Of a stretch of DNA of 42,447 bases, positions 36,535 to 42,447 are shown piece by piece. This DNA comes from a virus. The stretch lies in IMG/VR virus record IMGVR_UViG_3300035665_000081, positions 1-42,447 of that record; one strand, given 5' to 3'. The translations under genes were made by a program, and so were the position numbers. The notes beneath the pieces were generated by a model, which ran no database searches, was not told the origin of the DNA, and saw nothing but the letters and a program-made list of their open reading frames with translations. Positions within the stretch are counted from its first letter, which is position 1. Every line of letters begins with the position of its first letter.

Positions 36535-38094
36535 TTAGAAGCTGCCGCCGTCGATGGTGGAGTTGGTGTCGTGGTAATCGGTACCAGCCACAGCGGCGCT
36601 GAACGCTGAGGTGCCGTTGCCTTTAACCAGGCCGGTCAGGGTGGTGACGCCGGTGCCGCCTTGGGCCACCGCCACGGTGGTAAAGCCGGTGCCGAGTGCG
36701 CCGCTGGTGAGGGTGCCAACCGAGGACAGGCTGGACAGCGTGGTGACGGCGCTGTTGACCAGGGTGCCACTGGTAGGCAGGGTGACGCTGGTGTTGCCGG
36801 TGACCGTGAAAGAGGTGGTGAACGCACCAGAGAGAGTCAGGCTGCCGCCCAGCGTGATGGTGCTGGAGCCGTTGTTGACGCCAGTGCCGCCGTAGGTGGC
36901 GCCGATGACGCTGCCGTTCCAGGTGCCGGTGCCGATGGTGCCCAGCGTGGTAATGCTGGTTTGGCCGACGTAGGTGGAGGCAATGTCGATGGAGTCGGCA
37001 TTGACCGTGATCCGGTTGCTGGTACCAACGGCGTCGATGGTGTTGCCGGTTTTGGTCAGACCTGCGCCAGCGGTGATTTGACCGGAGCCGGAAAACTGGG
37101 CGAAGGTCAGCGAGGTTGAGCCAACAACGATGGGGTTGTTGGTGCTGAGCACCCAGCCGCTGTCGGCATTGACCGTACCTTCTTCGACGAAGGTGAACAT
37201 GCCGGAGGTGACTTCGGCGTCAGTGTCCGCATCGGTCGAGCGGGACCAGGTGCTGGCCGCCACCACATAGATGCCGTTGACACTAGCTGTGCTTTGGTCC
37301 TTGACCAGCACGCGGTCACCAGCGATTACCGCCACACCGTCGATGGTCTGCGTGCCAGACAGCGTGATGTTGGCGGTGGTGGCAGCACGGACGCTTGCTT
37401 TTACGTCAAGCCCGCTGCGGGAGGCGTCCACATACGCCTTGGTGGCCGCGTCGGTGTCAGCAGTCGGCGTTGCTAGGTTGGTGATCTTCTGGCTGTTCAA
37501 CGACACCGAGGCGGTCGGCGCCGCCATCTGATCCAGGCGGCTGGTGCGGACTTGGGTGTCGAAGTCGCTGATCTTGGCGGCAGTCAGCGTCGGAATGTCG
37601 GTGGCGCTGAGCGTGGTGCCGGAGGTGACGCGGCCTTTGGCGTCGGTGGTGACCTTGGTGTAAGTACCAGCCGTGCCAACACTGGCTAGCGTCAAGGTGA
37701 CGGAGGTGGTGCCGGAGCCGGAGGCATCACCAGAAAAACTGATGGTCTGGTTGCCGGTGATGTAGTTCTGCGCCTTGACGAAGGCGGTGGTGGCAATCTT
37801 GGTGCTGTTATCGCTTGCGGTTTGCGTGGAGGCAGTGGCGGTCGAGCCGGTGAGATCGACGCTGCCGGTAAATGTTTTGTTGCCGGTGACTGTTTGGGTG
37901 GTGCTTAGGGCGAGGTATGCACCAGAGCCGGCGATTGCGGGGGTGGTTGTGGCAGTGCCGCCGACGCCGCCGGTGCCCTTACCGTAGTACAGAATATCGT
38001 CAACTTCGTTGTACGCCAGCTCGGCGTTGGCCAACGAGCTGGGGGCGCCAGGGGAGCCGCTGGTGCGACGCTTAATCCGAAGGGTGTTGGCCAT
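36535..38094 (-). CDS. Tail fibre protein
   Basis: The 519-residue product begins MANTLRIKRRTSGSPGAPSS and has LANAELAYNEVDDILYYGKG near the N-terminus, the same kind of attachment segment as in the fibre gene downstream. Then follow Thr/Ser/Gly beta-repeats (VTGNKTFTGSVDLTGS, KAYVDASRSGLDVKASV). A region at about 225-330 resembles the tail fibre collar (GVAVIAGDRVLVKDQ, ASVNGIYVVA) found in many fibres. It ends VAGTDYHDTNSTIDGGSF, a common fibre C-terminal ending. Confidence 0.78.
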   Translation of the reverse strand: MANTLRIKRRTSGSPGAPSSLANAELAYNEVDDILYYGKGTGGVGGTATTTPAIAGSGAYLALSTTQTVTGNKTFTGSVDLTGSTATASTQTASDNSTKIATTAFVKAQNYITGNQTISFSGDASGSGTTSVTLTLASVGTAGTYTKVTTDAKGRVTSGTTLSATDIPTLTAAKISDFDTQVRTSRLDQMAAPTASVSLNSQKITNLATPTADTDAATKAYVDASRSGLDVKASVRAATTANITLSGTQTIDGVAVIAGDRVLVKDQSTASVNGIYVVAASTWSRSTDADTDAEVTSGMFTFVEEGTVNADSGWVLSTNNPIVVGSTSLTFAQFSGSGQITAGAGLTKTGNTIDAVGTSNRITVNADSIDIASTYVGQTSITTLGTIGTGTWNGSVIGATYGGTGVNNGSSTITLGGSLTLSGAFTTSFTVTGNTSVTLPTSGTLVNSAVTTLSSLSSVGTLTSGALGTGFTTVAVAQGGTGVTTLTGLVKGNGTSAFSAAVAGTDYHDTNSTIDGGSF

Positions 38095-38097
38095 GGC

Positions 38098-38370
38098 TTA
38101 GTAGTTTCCGCCGTCGGAAAGTGTTGGAACGGTCCACAGGGCGTCCGCCTTAAATGTAGCGGCGCCTGCGTCGTAGTACACGAGGCTCTGATCTACTTTA
38201 GCGGTGGTATCTACGACAAGACCGCCTGGACCGGCGGGACCAATCGGACCCTGTGGACCTTCGGTGACGGCGGTGACGGTGGTTGTTTGTGGGACTTGAA
38301 CGACAGTCGTTGAGCCAGCGGCAGTAACATCGACTGTGATTTCAGTTGTTGTTACATTTACGCTGGTCAT
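38098..38370 (-). CDS. Short fibre-like protein with collagen-like repeat
   Basis: The 90-residue product carries EGPQGPIGPAGPGG, a Gly-X-Y collagen-like stretch, after a Thr/Val-rich N-terminus (VNVTTTEITVDVTAAG). It ends WTVPTLSDGGNY, close to the DGGxF/Y-type ending of the fibre gene next to it. Such collagen segments occur in phage fibres and aid trimer formation. It overlaps its upstream neighbour by four bases. Confidence 0.72.
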   Translation of the reverse strand: MTSVNVTTTEITVDVTAAGSTTVVQVPQTTTVTAVTEGPQGPIGPAGPGGLVVDTTAKVDQSLVYYDAGAATFKADALWTVPTLSDGGNY

Positions 38371-38705
38371 GTCGTATAACCCTGAGCAACGTAAATAATG
38401 CCTTCAAGGTAATACTCTTTTAGGCCGTTGGGATTAGTTAGAAGAACGTCGTAATGCAGTTCGTCGGGAAATAATGCTGTCTGTTCATCTGTTAATGACA
38501 GCGTTACCGTTCCAGTTGAACGGTTTGTGTAGGCAACTGTGAAGTCGGCGTATTTTGTGGCGCGGTCGGTGCTCCAAGCTTGGGAGGCGACGGTCCAGCT
38601 TGTCAGGTTTATAGCTGCCCCAGCACTGTCTTTGAACTGCAGTTGAACGCTGTAGTCAGCGCGTCGCTGCAGGGTGATGTTGTAAAAACCAGGCAAGATG
38701 GCCAT
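38367..38705 (-). CDS. Tail-associated structural protein
   Basis: The 112-residue product begins MAILPGFYNITLQRRADYSV then QLQFKDSAGAAINLTSWTVA. The N-terminal QRRADYSVQLQFKDSAGAAINLT resembles a small beta-sandwich domain found at the start of baseplate or fibre-associated proteins. The remainder (TVTLSLTDEQTALFPDELHY) is beta-rich. It lies in the fibre cluster and overlaps both neighbours slightly, so it is probably co-translated. Exact role not known. Confidence 0.65.
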   Translation of the reverse strand: MAILPGFYNITLQRRADYSVQLQFKDSAGAAINLTSWTVASQAWSTDRATKYADFTVAYTNRSTGTVTLSLTDEQTALFPDELHYDVLLTNPNGLKEYYLEGIIYVAQGYTT

Positions 38706-38890
38706 CAGTCGATACCCAGCAGCTCCTTTAACTCACTTACGGTAAGTCCGCTGGCGGCCAGCTTTTCAGCAGGCGTCAGCTCGGGGACGGGATCGGGCTC
38801 GGGGCGAGATTCGATCTCCGCGATTTCTTCGGCGGTCAGTTCGACGATTTCCTGCTCGCCGGTTTGAACGTCAACAACGATGCGGTGCAT
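38705..38890 (-). CDS. Small acidic protein in the fibre cluster
   Basis: This 61-residue product is acidic: MHRIVVDVQTGEQEIVELTA, then EEIAEIESRPEPDPVPELTP, and a C-terminal helix-like LAASGLTVSELKELLGID. The VQTGEQEIVELTAEEIAEIE pattern resembles small tail-fibre-associated or assembly proteins (for example the N-terminal part of DUF4376-type proteins). It may act as an assembly factor; unproven. Confidence 0.6.
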   Translation of the reverse strand: MHRIVVDVQTGEQEIVELTAEEIAEIESRPEPDPVPELTPAEKLAASGLTVSELKELLGID

Positions 38891-38893
38891 GGG

Positions 38894-39508
38894 TCAGCCC
38901 TCGTAAAGGATGTTGATGGTGCCAGCATCAAACGTGTCGGTGCCGTTCACAGTGGTGATGCGGACGCGATCTAGGGTGCCGGAGAGGGATTTGTTCCCTT
39001 GGGCATTTCCCGTTGCAGTAGTGTTAGAAAAGCCGCATCCCCCACCGTAAACCCAGGTGTTTGTAGCTGAACTAAACAAAGAAAAGTTGATGAGCCCTGA
39101 AATACTGGAAGCAGCAGAAAAGGCCGCGCCATAAACCTGAACGCCAGCTGAATTAGCAACACTGGCAACGGTTGAAGCCGCCACGGCCGAAGTAGACCCT
39201 GTGTAGCCAGATGTCTCTATGCCGCCACTTGTTCCAAGTTGGACCTGTACGATGCTCGTTCCACTCGTACTCACCCCCTGAAACATCACCGTAATCCGCT
39301 TCACCCAACTCGGGATGCTGGTGAAGTCAATCGACGTGCCACTAGTCGAAGCAACTGCAGTGCCCGACTTGATCGTGCCTTGAATTGTGGTGCCGGTGAT
39401 TGTGGTGCTGCTGAGCGTGGCAATCGTGGCGCTGCCGTCAGTCGCCAGCACGATGTTGTTGCTGCCGGAGCTGGGGTTCTTGAGGTTGGTTGTAGATAGC
39501 GTGCTCAT
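38894..39508 (-). CDS. Fibre tip protein, tandem paralogue A
   Basis: The 204-residue product starts MSTLSTTNLKNPSSGSNNIV and then LATDGSATIATLSSTTITGT, a short attachment segment. The rest is a globular beta domain sharing SGTSIDFTSIPSWVKRITVM and the C-terminal LSGTLDRVRITTVNGTDTFD with the next gene at 39511. This C-terminal module is likely the receptor-binding tip. The two genes appear to be a tandem duplication that diverged in the middle. Confidence 0.72.
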   Translation of the reverse strand: MSTLSTTNLKNPSSGSNNIVLATDGSATIATLSSTTITGTTIQGTIKSGTAVASTSGTSIDFTSIPSWVKRITVMFQGVSTSGTSIVQVQLGTSGGIETSGYTGSTSAVAASTVASVANSAGVQVYGAAFSAASSISGLINFSLFSSATNTWVYGGGCGFSNTTATGNAQGNKSLSGTLDRVRITTVNGTDTFDAGTINILYEG

Positions 39509-39510
39509 GA

Positions 39511-40146
39511 TCAGCCCTCGTAGAGAATGTTGATCGACCCGGCGTCAAAGGTGTCGGTGCCGTTGACGGTCGTGATGCGAACGCGATCTAGGGTGCCGGA
39601 GAGGGCTTTGCCGCCAGCAGAGTGGACAAGCAAGGTAGTTGCGTCGGTCCTGTGGAAAAGACCATTACTCACAAAAGTGTTTCCACTCAGCTTATTTATG
39701 CTAAGGCTGCCTACAAAGACAACAGTCGCACTACCAGCTCGTACAATTATTCCTGCCGTAGATGCGATATTGGTGACTTGCGGCGCATCAGAAACAGTTT
39801 GGCTATTACTCTGGTAACCCGTTGTCTCGAAGCCTGATGTAGTTCCTAGTTGAATAAGTATTGAGCTAGTTCCGCTAATGCTTACCCCACTAAACATCAC
39901 CGTCACCCGCTTGACCCAGCTTGGGATGCTGGTGAAGTCGATGCTGGTGCCGCTGGTGCTGCTCTGAGCGGTCTCCAGCACCATCCGCCCGCGATCAGCA
40001 AAGCTCAGGGTGCCGCTGCCGTTGGTGACCAGCGCCTGATCGGCGGAGCCATTACCAGTCGGCAGCACCAGCGTGTTCGACCCAGCCACCGCCGGAGCGT
40101 CGATCTCGGTGTAACCCGATGTGCTGCCGTTTAGTCTGAGTGTCAT
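39511..40146 (-). CDS. Fibre tip protein, tandem paralogue B
   Basis: The 211-residue product starts MTLRLNGSTSGYTEIDAPAV with a different attachment segment (ADQALVTNGSGTLSF, a common fibre linker) and then the same receptor-tip-like module as its neighbour: SGTSIDFTSIPSWVKRVTVM, ETTGY, and LSGTLDRVRITTVNGTDTFD ending NILYEG. The middle part (KLSGNTFVSNGLFHRTDATT) differs, so the tip surface has diverged. It overlaps the gene at 40143 by four bases. Confidence 0.72.
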   Translation of the reverse strand: MTLRLNGSTSGYTEIDAPAVAGSNTLVLPTGNGSADQALVTNGSGTLSFADRGRMVLETAQSSTSGTSIDFTSIPSWVKRVTVMFSGVSISGTSSILIQLGTTSGFETTGYQSNSQTVSDAPQVTNIASTAGIIVRAGSATVVFVGSLSINKLSGNTFVSNGLFHRTDATTLLVHSAGGKALSGTLDRVRITTVNGTDTFDAGSINILYEG

Positions 40147-40565
40147 TGGTTTGCCTCCAGGGCGGTCTTGATTTCGTCAGGAGTAGACGCGCCTTCGATC
40201 ACGTCTTGGATTAGGGCGTACTTATCGCGTATCTGTTGGCGGGCTTCTTCCGCTGCGGTGGCATCAGCACCAGGAATCTGCTTCATGATCACCTCGTCGT
40301 AGGGGGCGAACTCGTCAGCGCGTTGCTCGCGGCGATGGTCGTGGCCGATCTCTTTGCACTTATCGAGGTCGTGCTCCACACAGCAGTCGCCCATGACCCA
40401 CGCATTGCGGAAGTAGCGGTCGCTGGGGATGTCGGCTTCGTCCACGATCTCGTAGGGCACGCCTTCGGGTACATCCTTCGCGGCGACTTCTTCGATGGGC
40501 AGCTCGCCGGTGGGGATGATCACCGCGACGCCGCCTTCAGGTGTGGGGTAGATGATGCGGTTCAT
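40143..40565 (-). CDS. Conserved phage protein in the fibre cluster, possible fibre assembly protein
   Basis: The 140-residue product begins MNRIIYPTPEGGVAVIIPTG and contains VPEGVPYEIVDEADIPSDRY and a C-terminal helix (RQQIRDKYALIQDVIEGAST). The MNRIIYPxxxGGVAVIxP start followed by VPYEIVD is a pattern I recall from fibre-associated proteins (tail assembly chaperone-like) of environmental phages. CCVEHDLDKCKEIGHDHRRE could bind metal. Role is inferred from place. Confidence 0.65.
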   Translation of the reverse strand: MNRIIYPTPEGGVAVIIPTGELPIEEVAAKDVPEGVPYEIVDEADIPSDRYFRNAWVMGDCCVEHDLDKCKEIGHDHRREQRADEFAPYDEVIMKQIPGADATAAEEARQQIRDKYALIQDVIEGASTPDEIKTALEANQ

Positions 40566-40570
40566 GGTGA

Positions 40571-41032
40571 TTAGCGGAAAACAGAGATAAGGACATAAGC
40601 TAAGTCAACAATTTGGCTACTAAAACGACCTGTGATAACGCGTACTGCAGAAGTTGACATTGTTGTCGCTGCGCTGGTTTCCGAAGGCGCTTTAATCACT
40701 ACCACGTTGGAGCCAGGGTCGCCGTTGCCAACGCTTGTTCCAATTCCAACAACTGCATAGTTTGCATCCGCCAACGCAGACGTGAAATTGACCGTATAGT
40801 CGCCCGTCCCGTTATCCGTAATACTGCTCACGTTGTAGCTGGCGCGGATCGACACGGTGCTAGTGCCGTTGAAGTTGACCCACGCTTTGCAGAGTTGTCC
40901 CTGCTCAGTGGTGCCGATCTTGGCGAAGGTGACAGCATTGGCAGCCAGCACATCAGTGTCAACCGTGCCATCAGGGATACCCCCGACGCTGATGCCAGTG
41001 ATTGTTCCAGAGCCGTTGATTGCGATTGGCAT
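40571..41032 (-). CDS. Fibre-like structural protein
   Basis: The 153-residue product begins MPIAINGSGTITGISVGGIP then DGTVDTDVLAANAVTFAKIG, the fibre stalk attachment pattern, and ends with a beta domain (CKAWVNFNGTSTVSIRASYN, DYTVNFTSALADANYAVVGI). The KAWVNFNGT...SYNVSSITDNGTGDYTVNF segment is a widespread fibre-tip domain of environmental phages. It is likely a receptor-binding or collar-associated fibre. Confidence 0.75.
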   Translation of the reverse strand: MPIAINGSGTITGISVGGIPDGTVDTDVLAANAVTFAKIGTTEQGQLCKAWVNFNGTSTVSIRASYNVSSITDNGTGDYTVNFTSALADANYAVVGIGTSVGNGDPGSNVVVIKAPSETSAATTMSTSAVRVITGRFSSQIVDLAYVLISVFR

Positions 41033-41035
41033 GAC

Positions 41036-41617
41036 TTACACCACCACCCAAGAGGCGCCCGAGGGCACCGTAACGGTCACCCCGGAGTTAATCGTGATCG
41101 GTCCGGCTGACATGGCGTTTTTGCCCGTGCTCAAAGTATAATCGGTGGTGACCGTCTGGCCATTCTCGTAGAAGATGTCATCAGACGATCCACCCGTTGC
41201 ACCGCCGCCGATTGCGCCCCAGGCGCTGGCTTTGTAGCCCTCGAATTGGTTGAGGGTGGTGTTGTACCGGATCATCCCGTTGACCGGGGAGCCGGGGCGT
41301 TGGCCGGTGGTGCCGTCCGGCAGTTCAAGCGCCGTGGTGGTGCCGAGGATTACGTCGCCGGTGAACGTGGCACCAGCCAGAGATGCCAGACCAAGGTTCG
41401 TGGAGGCCAGCGTGCCAACGGTTACGAAAGCCGAGTTGGCGGCATTGCGGATTTTGAGCAGGCCGGTGGTGGTATCTGCCCAGAGCTGGAAGGCGTAAGT
41501 AGTGGTCGGTGCAGTGGCGCCACTATTGATCGTGGCGATTGCAGCAAGGGCACCGTTGAGGTCTGAACGGACTGCCGCCCCTGTGCCGTTGGCTATGACG
41601 TAATCGTGCTGAGCCAC
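41036..41617 (-). CDS. Fibre protein ending in a shared beta module
   Basis: The 193-residue product starts MAQHDYVIANGTGAAVRSDL then NGALAAIATINSGATAPTTT, a known start for fibres (AQHDYVIANQSGxxVRxDLN). After TYAFQLWADTTTGLLKIRNA comes a linker and the terminal module DYTLSTGKNAMSAGPITINS ending VTVPSGASWVVV, shared with the fibre at 35086-36486. It lies directly after J in transcription order. Confidence 0.78.
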   Translation of the reverse strand: MAQHDYVIANGTGAAVRSDLNGALAAIATINSGATAPTTTYAFQLWADTTTGLLKIRNAANSAFVTVGTLASTNLGLASLAGATFTGDVILGTTTALELPDGTTGQRPGSPVNGMIRYNTTLNQFEGYKASAWGAIGGGATGGSSDDIFYENGQTVTTDYTLSTGKNAMSAGPITINSGVTVTVPSGASWVVV

Positions 41618-41645
41618 GAATCAGGCGTCCTTTAATACAAGAAGT

Positions 41646-42447
41646 TTAGCCCTGCCGTCCATATCCGGTTGCACTCCATGTGAAGTTGCGGGTGACTGGA
41701 CTGCCGCCGGAGTTGAAAAAGCTGATCTGGAAGCCGGTGCCAGTCACGTTGGAGATCTGGAAGTAATCGCCGGCCTGCAGGTTTTGTGCCGTCACACCGA
41801 CGCTGGGCAGATAGGCGTTCAAACCGCCGATGCTGGCCGTCCCAGTAAAGAACGGGTAGGGAAAGGTCACGGCGGTGTTGGTGGTGCCGCTCGCTGCGGC
41901 GTTGCTCTGCTCGGTCCGGCGTTGGACGGTGGCGAGGTAGCCCAGCTCATCGACAAGGATGTTTTCGGCAACGTCGTTGCTGGTCAGCGTGGTGCGGAAC
42001 TGGAAGCCACGGCCACGGAAGGTGCCATTGACGAACGGCTGCCATGCGTTCCAAGTCGGCGTGCCGCTCGGGTTGTCGGTGGTGCTGCGGAGTTCGAGGA
42101 TGGCGTTTACCGCGTCGATCACGCCGCCGTCCCAGTCGCTCCAGTCATCCACTTTGGCTAGGCGGCTGTCGATCAGATCGCTGGGGTAGTAACCACGGGT
42201 GACGAAGTAGCGGCTGAAGTCGATGGAGAAAGTGTTGCCGAAATCAACGGTGGTGGCGAAGTCGTAGGTGCCGGAAGACTGCACCGAACCCATCACGTCG
42301 AAGGTGGGCAGCAGATCCACATCAGGCACGTCATCCAGCAAGTCCGAGCCATCCAGCGTCAGGGCGTCAAACTCCTCGCTGTAGAAGGTGTTGGTGCGTG
42401 TGCCCTGGAACGGTGGCGCATCTTGATCTTCGCGGCGATTGATCAGC
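41646..42447 (-). CDS. Tip attachment protein, lambda gpJ-like, C-terminal part (N-terminus off the window)
   Basis: The frame is open from the window end to the stop at 41646, about 267 residues. It contains DSRLAKVDDWSDWDGGVIDA, then VNAILELRSTTDNPSGTPTW and FRGRGFQFRTTLTSNDVAEN, then VDELGYLATVQRRTEQS. This pattern (beta-sandwich, SWS.WDG, RGFQFR, VDELxxxA) is common in the C-terminal region of central tail fibre or J-type proteins of environmental siphophages. It is placed just upstream of the other fibres. It is truncated by the window, so the start and total length are unknown. Confidence 0.72.
   Translation of the reverse strand, partial: LINRREDQDAPPFQGTRTNTFYSEEFDALTLDGSDLLDDVPDVDLLPTFDVMGSVQSSGTYDFATTVDFGNTFSIDFSRYFVTRGYYPSDLIDSRLAKVDDWSDWDGGVIDAVNAILELRSTTDNPSGTPTWNAWQPFVNGTFRGRGFQFRTTLTSNDVAENILVDELGYLATVQRRTEQSNAAASGTTNTAVTFPYPFFTGTASIGGLNAYLPSVGVTAQNLQAGDYFQISNVTGTGFQISFFNSGGSPVTRNFTWSATGYGRQG

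Noticed and set aside
1-42447. CRISPR array, insertion sequence or integrase
   Set aside because: No regularly spaced direct repeats of CRISPR type, no transposase-like frame and no tyrosine or serine recombinase motif was recognised.

Overview
The window is most of the genome of a tailed, siphovirus-like phage. The evidence is a lambda-type long-tail module: a G/GT chaperone pair with a -1 slip site, a 1322-residue tape measure, and proteins resembling lambda M, L, K, I and J. The host is most likely a picocyanobacterium (Synechococcus-like). That is inference from memory of small cyanophage-type proteins, such as the tiny basic proteins beside terminase and near the fibres, and the 90-residue and 61-residue conserved proteins. 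No integrase, excisionase or CI-type repressor was recognised, so a lytic lifestyle is the simplest reading. The left edge cuts an I-like gene and the right edge cuts the C-terminal part of a J-like gene. In lambdoid order I is followed by J, so the two ends probably flank one missing piece (most of J) of a circular or circularly permuted map.

Layout. 1-17.4 kb, mostly minus strand: virion morphogenesis. Read in transcription order (right to left) this is large terminase, two tiny basic proteins, a structural protein, small conserved proteins, portal, scaffold, major capsid, connector and head-closure proteins, tail completion and terminator proteins, major tail protein, chaperones G/GT, tape measure, M, L, K and I. 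Two short plus-strand genes sit inside this block (10.2 kb and 13.9 kb). 17.4-20.7 kb: a patch of small genes in mixed orientation with visible extended -10 promoters and a bidirectional terminator, plus a likely small terminase. 20.7-21.0 kb: a repeat-rich convergent intergenic region. 21.0-22.8 kb, minus: PD-(D/E)XK exonuclease, zinc-ribbon protein and ssDNA-binding protein. 23.0-32.5 kb, plus: the replication and early operon, with primase-polymerase/helicase, many small overlapping genes, dCTP deaminase, HTH and zinc-ribbon proteins, family A DNA polymerase and a ribbon-helix-helix regulator. 32.5-42.4 kb, minus: lysis (two-domain endolysin, small membrane proteins) and a run of tail-fibre genes, interrupted by a plus-strand HNH endonuclease gene.

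How it works together. The plus-strand early operon and the divergent exonuclease/SSB operon supply replication, recombination and nucleotide supply. The minus-strand blocks supply packaging, head, tail, adhesins and lysis. The most striking unexplained signal is an array of six copies of a 9-bp motif (AGGGGGACA / TGTCCCCCT) in strictly alternating orientation inside the 3' end of the primase gene. The motif is read there in different codon frames, so it looks conserved as DNA, like an origin embedded in a replication gene. Other points of interest are a TGAATGG repeat cluster, an NrdR zinc-ribbon-only protein, palindromes flanking a ribbon-helix-helix gene, and a secreted cysteine-rich peptide.
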